A stretch of 64,000 bases of DNA from Rubrivivax sp. (lineage in GTDB: Bacteria > Pseudomonadota > Gammaproteobacteria > Burkholderiales > Burkholderiaceae_C), in assembly GCA_018780805.1 (NCBI GenBank), contig JADMJD010000128.1, positions 1 to 64,000 of the forward strand, read 5' to 3'. Positions within the stretch are counted from its first letter, which is position 1, and each line of letters opens with the position of its first letter. Shown one piece after another: positions 9,684 through 17,706 of the stretch. The notes beneath the pieces were generated by a model. It saw only the letters and a program-made list of their open reading frames with translations, made no database searches and was not told the origin of the DNA. Position numbers and translations under genes: made by a program.

Positions 9684-9714
9684 CCACCCCACGACAACCA
9701 GGAGACCCCAGGCG

Positions 9715-9996
9715 ATGATTCACTTTGTATTGCACGACGCGCACGACAGCGTGGCCGTGGTCGTGGTGGAAGGTGTCACGGCCGGCATGGCCTTGAACGG
9801 CTGGATCATGGACGAGGACCGCATGGTCGAGGTCAAGGCCCAGCAGGACATCCCCATCGGCCACAAGGTGGCGCTGAAGGACATGGCGGTGGGCGACACC
9901 GTCATCAAGTACGGCATCGACATGGGCCGCGTCGTCGCGCCCATCTCCGCCGGCCAGCACGCGCACGTGCACAACATCAAGACCAAGCGTTGGTGA
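9715..9996 (+). CDS. suyA: sulfolactate sulfo-lyase small subunit (SAF domain)
   Basis: Protein of 93 residues consisting of a single SAF domain, the same domain that forms the N-terminus of altronate dehydratase UxaA. In two-subunit enzymes it associates with the large UxaA-like subunit; SuyAB cleaves (R)-3-sulfolactate to pyruvate and sulfite. Start ATG 9715 follows AGGAGA; the ORF-track start 39 codons earlier lies upstream of the promoter. The stop is 5 bp before suyB. The subunit itself cannot distinguish altronate from sulfolactate enzymes; the choice rests on suyB sequence feel and on the two dehydrogenase genes downstream. Confidence 0.75.
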   Translation: MIHFVLHDAHDSVAVVVVEGVTAGMALNGWIMDEDRMVEVKAQQDIPIGHKVALKDMAVGDTVIKYGIDMGRVVAPISAGQHAHVHNIKTKRW

Positions 9997-10001
9997 GCCC
10001 T

Positions 10002-11177
10002 ATGAGCATCGTTTCCAAAGACACCAGCTTCCTGGGCTACCGCCGCGAAAACGGCCGCGTGGGTGTGCGCAACCACGTCATCATCCTGCCGCTGGACGAC
10101 CTGTCCAACGCCGCCGCCGAGGCCGTGGCCTTTGCCATCAAGGGCACGCTGGCGATCCCGCACCCCTACGGCCGGCTGCAGTTTGGCGCCGACCTGGACC
10201 TGCACTTCCGCACCCTCATCGGCACCGGCTGCAACCCCAACGTCGCGGCCGTGGTCGTGATCGGCATCGAAGACGGCTGGACCAAGAAGGTGGTCGACGG
10301 CATCGCCGCCACCGGCAAACCCGTGGTCGGCTTCGGCATCGAAGGCCATGGCGACCACAGCACCATCCTGAAGGCCAGCAAGGCGGCACGCGAGTACGTG
10401 CAATGGGCCAGCGAAAAACAGCGCGAGGTCTGCCCCATCCACGAACTGTGGGTCAGCACCAAGTGCGGCGAGAGCGACACCACCAGCGGCTGCGGCGCCA
10501 ACCCCACGGTGGGCAACGCCTTCGACAAGCTGCATGCGCTGGGCAGCACCCTGTGTTTCGGCGAGACGACGGAGCTGACCGGCGGTGAACACATCGTCGC
10601 CGCACGCTGCGCGAACGACGAGGTGCGTGCGAAATTCCAGTTCATGTTCGACCGCTACCAGGACGTGATCAACCGCCACAAGACCAGTGACCTGTCGGAC
10701 AGCCAGCCGACCAAGGGCAACATCGCCGGCGGCCTGACCACCATCGAAGAAAAGGCCCTGGGCAACATCCAGAAGATCGGCAAGACCTGCACGGTCGACG
10801 GTGTCATCGATAAAGCTGAGAGGCCCACGCACCCGGGCCTGTGGTTCATGGATTCGTCGTCGGCCGCGGCCGAGATGGTGACGCTGTGCGCCGCCTCGGG
10901 TTACGCGGTGCACTTCTTCCCCACCGGCCAGGGCAACGTGATCGGCAACCCCATCCTGCCGGTCATCAAGATCTGCGCGAACCCGCGCACGGTGCGGCTG
11001 ATGAGCGAGCACATCGACGTCGATTCGTCGGGGCTGCTGCAGCGCGAGATCACGCTCGACCAGGCCGGCGACAAGCTGCTGGAGAACATGCTGCGCACCG
11101 CCAACGGCCGGCTCACCGCGGCGGAGGCGCTGGGGCACCGCGAGTTTGTGTTGACGCGGCTGTACGAGTCGGCATGA
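10002..11177 (+). CDS. suyB: sulfolactate sulfo-lyase large subunit (UxaA family)
   Basis: Large subunit of 391 residues, the expected size for SuyB; altronate dehydratase UxaA is about 490 with both domains fused. Family features include [15 protein letters not shown] at the N-terminus and the conserved cysteine motifs [16 protein letters not shown] and GTGCNPN that probably hold iron. The expected reaction is (R)-sulfolactate to pyruvate plus sulfite. It is followed by two dehydrogenases matching the SlcC/ComC pair that interconverts sulfolactate enantiomers through sulfopyruvate. Alternative: a split altronate or galactarate-type dehydratase for an unsulfonated sugar acid. Confidence 0.75.
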   Translation: MSIVSKDTSFLGYRRENGRVGVRNHVIILPLDDLSNAAAEAVAFAIKGTLAIPHPYGRLQFGADLDLHFRTLIGTGCNPNVAAVVVIGIEDGWTKKVVDGIAATGKPVVGFGIEGHGDHSTILKASKAAREYVQWASEKQREVCPIHELWVSTKCGESDTTSGCGANPTVGNAFDKLHALGSTLCFGETTELTGGEHIVAARCANDEVRAKFQFMFDRYQDVINRHKTSDLSDSQPTKGNIAGGLTTIEEKALGNIQKIGKTCTVDGVIDKAERPTHPGLWFMDSSSAAAEMVTLCAASGYAVHFFPTGQGNVIGNPILPVIKICANPRTVRLMSEHIDVDSSGLLQREITLDQAGDKLLENMLRTANGRLTAAEALGHREFVLTRLYESA

Positions 11178-11189
11178 GCCGCGCAGCGC

Positions 11190-11256
11190 AGGGCCGCCCC
11201 AAACAAGCGGCTGTCCCCCCGGGGGACCGGCAGTGGTACCCCGCTGACGAGGGGTC
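11190..11256. repeat. GC-rich hairpins between suyB and slcC
   Basis: The 82-bp gap contains GTCCCCCCGGGGGAC, a near-perfect inverted repeat, followed by a second possible pairing of TACCCCGCTGACGAGGGGTC. No T-tract follows, so it is not a simple terminator. It may set the ratio of the upstream lyase to downstream dehydrogenase mRNA. Related in style, but not clearly in sequence, to the palindromes at 950 and 55139. Confidence 0.5.
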
Positions 11257-11259
11257 CAC

Positions 11260-12186
11260 ATGAGCAGGATCGTCATCACGGAGTTCATGGACGCGCCGGC
11301 GGTGGCGCAATTGCAGGCGCGCCATGACGTGCTGTACGACCCGGCGCTGGTGGACGACGCGCCGCGCCTGTTGGTGGAGGCCGCCAAGGCCGACGCCATC
11401 ATCGTGCGCAACCGCACCCAGGTGCGTGGCGAGCTGCTGGCGGCGCTGGCGCGCTGCACCGTGGTCGGCCGCCTGGGCGTGGGCCTGGACAACATCGACG
11501 TGGCGGGCTGCGAGGCGCGTGGCATGCGCGTGATCCCGGCCACCGGCGCGAATGCGCTGTCGGTGGCCGAGTACGTGGTCGGCACCGCGCTGCTGCTGCT
11601 GCGTGGGGCCTACACGGCCACCGCCGAGGTGGCGGCCGGCGCCTGGCCGCGCACCGCCCTGTCCAACGGCCGCGAAGCTGGTGGCCGCACGCTGGGCTTG
11701 GTCGGCTTCGGCTCCATCGGCCAGACCACGGCGGCCCTGGCGCGTGGTCTGGGCATGCGCGTGATCGCCTTCGACGCGATGATGGATGCCGACCACCCGG
11801 TCTTTGCCGATGGGGCCGTGGCCTGTGCCGGGCTGGACGAGGTGCTGCAGACCGCCGACGTGGTCAGTCTGCACTTGCCGCTGCTGGATTCCACCCGCGG
11901 GCTGCTGAACGCCGAGCGTATCGCGGCGATGAAACCCGGTGCGGTGCTGATCAACACGGCGCGCGGTGGCATCGTCGACGAGGTGGCGTTGGCCGAGGCG
12001 CTCAAGCGCGGCCACCTGGGCGGCGCCGCCATCGACGTCTTCGGCACCGAGCCGCTGCCGGCCGCGCTGCATTTCCAGGGCTGCCCGAACCTGGTGCTGA
12101 CACCGCACATCGCCGGCCTCACGGCCGAGGCCAACACGCGTGTCAGCAGCCTGATCGCGCAGCGTGTGCTGGAGGCGCTGGCATGA
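11260..12186 (+). CDS. slcC: D-isomer-specific 2-hydroxyacid dehydrogenase, (S)-sulfolactate dehydrogenase candidate
   Basis: NAD-dependent dehydrogenase of 308 residues. The nucleotide-binding GLVGFGSIG lies near residue 145, the catalytic arginine region in INTARGGIVDEV and the catalytic histidine in LTPHIAGLT. In sulfolactate degraders SlcC of this family oxidises (S)-sulfolactate to 3-sulfopyruvate. The suyAB genes upstream and the ComC-like gene overlapping downstream (ATGA) support this. Without that context it would be annotated only as a phosphoglycerate-dehydrogenase-like hydroxyacid dehydrogenase. Confidence 0.72.
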   Translation: MSRIVITEFMDAPAVAQLQARHDVLYDPALVDDAPRLLVEAAKADAIIVRNRTQVRGELLAALARCTVVGRLGVGLDNIDVAGCEARGMRVIPATGANALSVAEYVVGTALLLLRGAYTATAEVAAGAWPRTALSNGREAGGRTLGLVGFGSIGQTTAALARGLGMRVIAFDAMMDADHPVFADGAVACAGLDEVLQTADVVSLHLPLLDSTRGLLNAERIAAMKPGAVLINTARGGIVDEVALAEALKRGHLGGAAIDVFGTEPLPAALHFQGCPNLVLTPHIAGLTAEANTRVSSLIAQRVLEALA

Positions 12187-13178
12187 GGCTGACGCTGGAC
12201 GAAGCCACCCAGCGCGTGGCCGCTGCGCTGAAGAGCGCCGGTGCCACCGAGGCGATGGCGCAGAGTACCGCGTCGGCGCTTGTGCTGGCCGAGGCCCAGG
12301 GCCTGGGCTCACACGGTTTGTCGCGTGTGGTGCAGTACGCCACGCACCTGCGCAACGGGCGCGTGAACCGCGATGCGGTGCCGCGTGTCGCGCGGCACAA
12401 GGGCGGCGCACTGCTGATCGATGCCGACGAAGGCCTGGCCTTCCCGGCCTGCACGCTGGCCATTGAACAGGCCATCACCGCAGCGCGCAGCCATGGCGTC
12501 GCGTTTGCAGGTGTGGCCAACAGCCACCATTGCGGCGTGGTGGTGGACCACCTGCGCGCCGTGGCCGCGGCCGGCATGGTCGGGCTGGGTTTTGCCAACT
12601 CGCCGGCCGCGATGCCGGCGGCCGGTGGCAAACACCCGGTGTTCGGCACCAACCCGGTGGCAGCGGTCTTCCCGCGCCGGGCGGGCGACCCGCTGATGGT
12701 GGACCTGAGCCTGTCGGAAGTGGCGCGTGGCAAGGTGATGGTCGCGGCCAAACAAGGCCAACCCATCCCGGCAGGATGGGCGCTGGACGCCGACGGCCAG
12801 CCGACCACGGACGCACAAGCGGCCTTGTCGGGTTCGATGTTGCCCATCGGCGCTGCCAGCAGCCCCAAGGGCGCGATGCTGGCGCTGGTGGTCGAACTGC
12901 TGGTCACGGCGCTGATCGGCAGCCAGTTCGGCTTCGAGGCCAGCAGCTTCTTCGTCGACGAAGGCAACCGGCCGCACCTCGGCCAGGCCTTCATCGTTGT
13001 GGACCCGGGCGCCTTGGCCGGCAGCGACGCCTACCTGGACCGTGTCGAGGTGCTGGTCGCCGAGATGCTGACCGACGAGGGCGTGCGTCTGCCCGGTGCG
13101 CGACGGCAGGCCTTGCTGCGCCGGGCCGAGGCAGAAGGCATCGAGGTGGCCGACAGCCTGTTGGTGTCCTGGGGCTGA
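12183..13178 (+). CDS. comC: Ldh-family oxidoreductase, (R)-sulfolactate dehydrogenase candidate
   Basis: NAD(P)-dependent enzyme of 331 residues of the type-2 malate/L-lactate dehydrogenase family (ComC, YiaK, AllD). The substrate-binding/catalytic histidine motif NSHHCGVVVDHL is near residue 117 and the family segment GTNPVAAVFPR follows. ComC reduces sulfopyruvate to (R)-sulfolactate, the isomer that SuyAB cleaves, so slcC plus comC convert (S)- to (R)-sulfolactate. It overlaps slcC by 4 bp and ends the operon. Other members use malate, ureidoglycolate or diketogulonate; context drives the assignment. Confidence 0.72.
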   Translation: MRLTLDEATQRVAAALKSAGATEAMAQSTASALVLAEAQGLGSHGLSRVVQYATHLRNGRVNRDAVPRVARHKGGALLIDADEGLAFPACTLAIEQAITAARSHGVAFAGVANSHHCGVVVDHLRAVAAAGMVGLGFANSPAAMPAAGGKHPVFGTNPVAAVFPRRAGDPLMVDLSLSEVARGKVMVAAKQGQPIPAGWALDADGQPTTDAQAALSGSMLPIGAASSPKGAMLALVVELLVTALIGSQFGFEASSFFVDEGNRPHLGQAFIVVDPGALAGSDAYLDRVEVLVAEMLTDEGVRLPGARRQALLRRAEAEGIEVADSLLVSWG

Positions 13179-13250
13179 ACTGCATCCACCTGCCGGCGGC
13201 TTGCGTATAGGCTCCGGTCTGCGGCCGACGCCGCATTTCGGAGCCTTTCA

Positions 13251-14147
13251 ATGACCGTTCGCCTGACCCTGTCCCTGCTGGCCGCCGCCATGCTGCTGAG
13301 CGCCTGCGCCGGCCGCGGGCCGCTCACCGCCGCCACCCCCGAGGTGAAAGACCGCCGCGAGGTGGCGGTGGCCGTCACCCAGTCCCACCAACTGATCAGC
13401 TTCAACGCGGCCACGCCCGGCAAGCTGCTGTGGAAGCGCCCAATCACCGGGCTGCAGGCCGGCGAGGTGGTCCTGGGCATCGACTACCGCCAGAAAAACG
13501 ACACGCTGTACGCCCTGGGCAGCAGCGGCCGGCTCTACACCGTGGACACCGACAGCGGCGCGCTCACCCAGGTTGGGGCGCCATTTGCGGTGCCGCTGCA
13601 GGGCACCGAGTTCGGCTTCGACTTCAACCCGACGGTGGACCGCATCCGCGTGGCCAGCTCCACCGGCCAGAACCTGCGCCTGCACCCCGACACCGGCGCC
13701 GTGGTCGACAGCAACGCCGACATGGCGGGGGTGCAGACCGATGGTGCACTGGCCTTCGTGCCCGGTGACCCCAATGCAGCCCGCGGCGCACGGGTCGTTG
13801 CCGCGGCCTACAGCTACAACAAGGTGGACACCAAGATCACCACCAATTACGCCATCGACCAGATGAGTGCGTCGCTGGTGACCCAGGGCACACGCGAAGG
13901 CGTCGCCCCGGTGGTGTCGCCCAACACCGGCCGGCTGATGACGGTGGGCGCGCTGAACGTCGGCCCCTTCGAGACCGCAGCCTTCGACATCCACGTGCTC
14001 ACCGACCTGGGTTTTGCTGCACTGAGCGGGCGGGACGGCACGGTCAGCCGCTGGATCGAAATCGACTTGAAGACCGGCGCCGGCCGCGTCATCGGCACCA
14101 TCGCCGGTGGCGAAGGCGTGCGCGCCATCGCGTTCGAGAGCTTCTGA
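13251..14147 (+). CDS. DUF4394-domain lipoprotein
   Basis: Exported protein of 298 residues. The N-terminus MTVRLTLSLLAAAMLLSAC is a lipoprotein signal with lipobox LSAC (C19). The rest is a DUF4394 beta-propeller-like domain with repeats such as LGIDYRQKNDTLYALGSSGRLYTVD and FDFNPTVDRIRVAS. Its molecular function is unknown. It stands alone between comC (72 bp upstream) and the convergent moeB gene; GGAGCC precedes the ATG. Nothing ties it to sulfolactate metabolism. Confidence 0.85.
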   Translation: MTVRLTLSLLAAAMLLSACAGRGPLTAATPEVKDRREVAVAVTQSHQLISFNAATPGKLLWKRPITGLQAGEVVLGIDYRQKNDTLYALGSSGRLYTVDTDSGALTQVGAPFAVPLQGTEFGFDFNPTVDRIRVASSTGQNLRLHPDTGAVVDSNADMAGVQTDGALAFVPGDPNAARGARVVAAAYSYNKVDTKITTNYAIDQMSASLVTQGTREGVAPVVSPNTGRLMTVGALNVGPFETAAFDIHVLTDLGFAALSGRDGTVSRWIEIDLKTGAGRVIGTIAGGEGVRAIAFESF

Positions 14148-14162
14148 CCGGCCGCAGCTGAT

Positions 14163-14912
14163 TCAACGCGCCGCGCAGACGCTGCACGCAGCGTTGCGCG
14201 GCGTTTTCACCTCGGTCCACTCCATCGCCCGTGCGTCCAGCATCATCAGCCGCCCGGCCAGTGGCTGGCCGATGCCTGCCACCAGCTTCAGCGCCTCGGC
14301 CGCCTGCACGCTGCCGATGATGCCCACCAGCGGCGCAAACACACCCATCGTCGCGCAGGCCACTTCTTCATAGTCGGCCTCGGGTGGGAACAGGCAGGCG
14401 TAACACGGTGCCGCGGCCACCCGGCTGTCGTACACCGACACCTGGCCGTCGAAGCCGATGGCCGCACCGCTGACCAGCGGCTTGTGGTGTTTCACGCAGG
14501 CGGCGTTGACGGCGTGCCGGGTGCGGAAGTTGTCGCTGCAGTCCAGCACCACATCGGCCTGCGGCACCAACTCGTCCAGCAGGGTGGCGTCCACACGCTG
14601 CTGCAGCGCGGTGATCTGCAGGCCGGGATCGATGGCCTGCAAGGTCTGGCGCGCGGAATCGGCTTTTGGATGGCCGATGCGGTCGTGCCGGTGCACGATC
14701 TGGCGCTGCAGGTTGGTCAGGTCCACGGTGTCGTGGTCGCAGATCGTCATCCTGCCGATGCCGGCCGTGCCCAGGTACAGCGCCACCGGCGAGCCCAGGC
14801 CACCGGCGCCGATGATCAGCGCGTGCGCGTCGTTCAACCGCTGCTGGCCTTCGATGCCGATGTCGTCCAGCAGGATGTGGCGCGAGTAGCGCAGCAGTTG
14901 TTCGTCGTTCAT
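14163..14912 (-). CDS. moeB: ThiF/MoeB-family adenylyltransferase (molybdopterin-synthase activation)
   Basis: E1-like enzyme of 249 residues that adenylates the C-terminal glycine of MoaD or ThiS. It has the ATP-binding GAGGLGSPVALYLG, a catalytic-cysteine region (CATMGVFAPLVG) and two zinc-binding pairs, CYAC and CSVC. The start is set at ATG 14912 (MNDEQLLRYSRHILL); the ORF track begins five codons earlier at a GTG, which cannot be excluded. It lies behind the terminator of ctpA on the same strand, so it probably has its own promoter or depends on read-through. Confidence 0.88.
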   Translation of the reverse strand: MNDEQLLRYSRHILLDDIGIEGQQRLNDAHALIIGAGGLGSPVALYLGTAGIGRMTICDHDTVDLTNLQRQIVHRHDRIGHPKADSARQTLQAIDPGLQITALQQRVDATLLDELVPQADVVLDCSDNFRTRHAVNAACVKHHKPLVSGAAIGFDGQVSVYDSRVAAAPCYACLFPPEADYEEVACATMGVFAPLVGIIGSVQAAEALKLVAGIGQPLAGRLMMLDARAMEWTEVKTPRNAACSVCAAR

Positions 14913-14943
14913 GCCGCCATGCTTCACAAGCTCTCAGACCATG

Positions 14944-14971
14944 AAAAAGGGCCCGCACTGGGCGGGCCCTT
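14944..14971 (-). terminator. rho-independent terminator of ctpA
   Basis: On the minus strand AAGGGCCCGC, a 5-nt loop and GCGGGCCCTT form a 10-bp stem that runs into TTTTT, 19 bp past the ctpA stop codon. Confidence 0.85.
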
Positions 14972-14989
14972 GGATGCGGAGCGCTGAGC

Positions 14990-16432
14990 TTAGCGCTTGG
15001 CCGGCTCGGCCGCTTCGGCCTGGCGTTCGGTGACGGTCTTGCTGGCCACCACCGGCAGGCCGCGCAGCTGGTTCAGCGCCTGCTGCAGAGGGAAGTCTTC
15101 GGTGCTGCCGAACTCGGGCAGCGGCTTGGGCGGCTCCTTGCTCTTGGCCAACTGCTCTTCCACCTTGCGGCGCGCTTCTTCACGCGCCTTGCTGGCGGCG
15201 TCGTCCTTCTTCTCGTCGGCACCTTGCAGGTGTTTTTCGAGGTCGGCCTCGCGCATGCGCAGCGCGGCGTAGACGTTGCCGTCGGCGGTTTCGTCCAGCC
15301 AGATGTCGGGCACGATGCCCTTGGCCTGGATGGAGCGGCCGGACGGCGTGAAATAACGCGCGGTGGTGATCTTCAGCGCGGTGTCGGCCGTCAGCGGGCG
15401 CACGGTCTGCACCGAGCCCTTGCCGAAGGTTTGCGCACCCATGATGGTGGCGCGTTTGTGGTCTTGCAGCGCACCGGCGACGATCTCGCTGGCGCTGGCC
15501 GAACCTTCGTTCACCAGCACCACCAGCGGCACGGTCTTCAGCGCGGCCGGCAGGCGGCGCAGCGGGTCACCGGCACCGCGGCGGGCGTAGTGTTCCGGCG
15601 TGGCGCGGAAGGTGGCGCGCGACTCGTCAATCTGGCCGTTGGTGGTGACGACCACCGTGCCCTCGGGCAGGAAAGCCGCCGACAGCGCCACGGCGCCGTC
15701 CAGCAGGCCACCTGGGTCGTTGCGCAGATCGAGCACCAGGCCCTTGAGGTTGGGGTCCTGCTTGTAGAGCTCTTCCACCTTGCGGGCGAAATCGTCCACC
15801 GTGCGGTCCTGGAACTGGCTCACGCGCACCCAGCCGTAACCCGGGTCGACCAGCTTGGCCCGCACACTCTGCATGCGGATCTCTTCGCGCACGATGGTGA
15901 CCGGGAAGCTGCGGTTCTCCAGCTTGCGGAAAACCGTGAGCTGCACCTTGGTGTTGGGGTCGCCGCGCATGCGCTTGACGGCCTGGTCGACCGTGAGGCC
16001 CTTGACCGCGGTGTCGTCGATGCGGGTGATCAGGTCGCCGGACTTCAGGCCGGCGCGGAAGGCGGGTGAACCTTCGATGGGCGACACGACCTTGACCAGG
16101 CCGTCTTCCATGCCCATCTCGATGCCGATGCCGACAAACTTCCCGCCGGTGCCTTCGCGGAATTCCTTGTAGCTCTTCTTGTCGAAGTACTGCGAGTGCG
16201 GGTCCAGCCCGGACACCATGCCGCTGATGGCGTCGGAGATCAGCTTCTTCTCGTCCACCGCCTCGACGTAATCGTTCTTGACGATGCCGAAGACGGCCGC
16301 GAGTTGCTGCATCTCTTCCAGCGGCAGCGGCCCGAGCGTGCTGCGGGCCGTGGCCTGCAGTTGCATCGTGGTCAACGCGCCAGCGACGGCACCCACGGCC
16401 AGAAGGCCCACGACCTTGAAATTGCCACTCAT
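14990..16432 (-). CDS. ctpA: S41-family C-terminal processing protease
   Basis: Periplasmic, membrane-anchored serine protease of 480 residues. An N-terminal hydrophobic segment VVGLLAVGAVAGALTTM precedes a PDZ domain (GIGIEMGMEDGLVKVVSPIEGSPAFRAGL). The catalytic part carries the serine in NEGSASASEIVAGAL and the lysine in GAQTFGKGSVQT. The C-terminal tail is a charged region rich in Lys, Glu and Arg. ATG 16432 follows AAAGGTG; the ORF-track start seven codons earlier is less likely. Such proteases trim or degrade outer-membrane and periplasmic proteins. A clear terminator follows. Confidence 0.92.
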   Translation of the reverse strand: MSGNFKVVGLLAVGAVAGALTTMQLQATARSTLGPLPLEEMQQLAAVFGIVKNDYVEAVDEKKLISDAISGMVSGLDPHSQYFDKKSYKEFREGTGGKFVGIGIEMGMEDGLVKVVSPIEGSPAFRAGLKSGDLITRIDDTAVKGLTVDQAVKRMRGDPNTKVQLTVFRKLENRSFPVTIVREEIRMQSVRAKLVDPGYGWVRVSQFQDRTVDDFARKVEELYKQDPNLKGLVLDLRNDPGGLLDGAVALSAAFLPEGTVVVTTNGQIDESRATFRATPEHYARRGAGDPLRRLPAALKTVPLVVLVNEGSASASEIVAGALQDHKRATIMGAQTFGKGSVQTVRPLTADTALKITTARYFTPSGRSIQAKGIVPDIWLDETADGNVYAALRMREADLEKHLQGADEKKDDAASKAREEARRKVEEQLAKSKEPPKPLPEFGSTEDFPLQQALNQLRGLPVVASKTVTERQAEAAEPAKR

Positions 16433-16514
16433 GCGTTCACACCTTTCGGCCACGACGTCCGATGTTCCAGTATAGAACCGGTCCCTCCTTCCGAGGATGT
16501 CCGGGGTGCAAAGT

Positions 16515-17615
16515 TCACCCCCGGGCTGCGTGGGTTTCCGGTGTTTCGCGGGGGAAGGTCACGACATGGTCGACCGCGGGGCGGATGCCGATCCACTCGC
16601 CCAGCGCGTGGTCGTGGTGTGAGGGCACGTGGGCCAGCACCTGCTCGCCCGTGGCCAGGCGCAGCGTGTACAGGAACTCCGAGCCGCGGAAGGCCTTGCG
16701 TTCGATCCGGGCTTTCACCGGGCTCGCGTCGTCGTGCACCACGTCGTCGGCGCGCAGCAGCAGGTCGCACTGGCCGCTGGGGTAGGCACTGGGCAGCGGG
16801 CATTCGGCCGGGTCGTCCAGCTCGCCAAAGGGTGTGTGCACACACGGGCCATGCGCGCAGGCCACGATCTCCGCCGGCGTGAACACCCCGTGGCCGATGA
16901 AACGGGCCACGAAGCGGCTGGCCGGGCGGTGGTACAGCGTGTAGGCGTCGCCCCACTGCTCCAGCCGGCCGGCGTTCATCACGCCGATCACGTCGCCCAG
17001 CGCAAAGGCCTCCATCTGGTCGTGCGTGACAAACAGGGCCGTCGTGCCGCTGGCCTTCAGGATCGCGCGCAACTCCTGCGCCAGGTGCTCACGCAGGTCC
17101 ACGTCCAGGCTGGAAAAGGGTTCGTCCAGCAGCAGCAGCCGCGGCTGCGGCGCCAGCGCACGCGCCAGCGCGATGCGCTGCTGCTGGCCGCCGGAGAGCT
17201 GGTGCGGCGCGCGTTTGGCGGCGTGCGCCAGGCCCACCAGGTCCAGCATGGCCTGCACGCGGGCCAGCCGCTCGGCGCGCGGCAGGTGGGCCAGGCCGAA
17301 GCCGATGTTGTGTGCCACGCTGAGGTGCGGGAACAGCGCGTAGTCCTGGAACACCATGCCGATGCGGCGTTCTTCCGGCGGCAGGTGCAGGCCGGTGGCG
17401 GCGTCGTCCAGCAGGTGGCCACCCACGCTGATGCGGCCGGCGCTGCAGCGTTCCAGCCCGGCCACGGCGCGCAGCAGCGAGGTCTTGCCGCAGCCCGAGG
17501 GGCCGATCAACACGCCGATCTCGCCGGCCGCCAGGCCGAAGCTGGCGGCTTCGACTGCGGCGCGGCTGTCGCGCTTGCCGTAGCGCACGGTGACGGCATC
17601 GACCTGCAGGAACAT
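16515..17615 (-). CDS. fbpC: iron(III)-type ABC transporter ATPase (FbpC-like)
   Basis: ATPase of 366 residues with Walker A GPSGCGKTSLL, signature LSGGQQQRIALARAL and Walker B LLLLDEPFSSLD, followed by a TOBE-type C-terminal domain. It would drive the FbpB-like permease encoded divergently 91 bp away. ATG 17615 begins the conserved part (MFLQVDAVTVRYGK); the ORF track adds 70 upstream codons that overlap the permease start. No Shine-Dalgarno is obvious. No iron-binding protein gene is adjacent, so ferric iron is the family default and not proven. Confidence 0.85.
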   Translation of the reverse strand: MFLQVDAVTVRYGKRDSRAAVEAASFGLAAGEIGVLIGPSGCGKTSLLRAVAGLERCSAGRISVGGHLLDDAATGLHLPPEERRIGMVFQDYALFPHLSVAHNIGFGLAHLPRAERLARVQAMLDLVGLAHAAKRAPHQLSGGQQQRIALARALAPQPRLLLLDEPFSSLDVDLREHLAQELRAILKASGTTALFVTHDQMEAFALGDVIGVMNAGRLEQWGDAYTLYHRPASRFVARFIGHGVFTPAEIVACAHGPCVHTPFGELDDPAECPLPSAYPSGQCDLLLRADDVVHDDASPVKARIERKAFRGSEFLYTLRLATGEQVLAHVPSHHDHALGEWIGIRPAVDHVVTFPRETPETHAARG

Positions 17616-17706
17616 GGGCCTATCATAGCGACCGCGGCGGAATGAAACCCGTTCGCATCCATCGCCTTCGCGTCGTCGTCGTTTTCCCAAGCCGTTCCAC
17701 CCCGTC

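Noticed and set aside
9715-11177. Two-subunit altronate dehydratase
   Set aside because: Not excluded biochemically, but no uronate isomerase or altronate/fructuronate oxidoreductase is near and the SlcC/ComC pair fits sulfolactate better.
17616-17706. Fur box in the fbpB/fbpC divergent region
   Set aside because: No recognisable 19-bp Fur-like dyad (GATAATGATAATCATTATC type) could be found.
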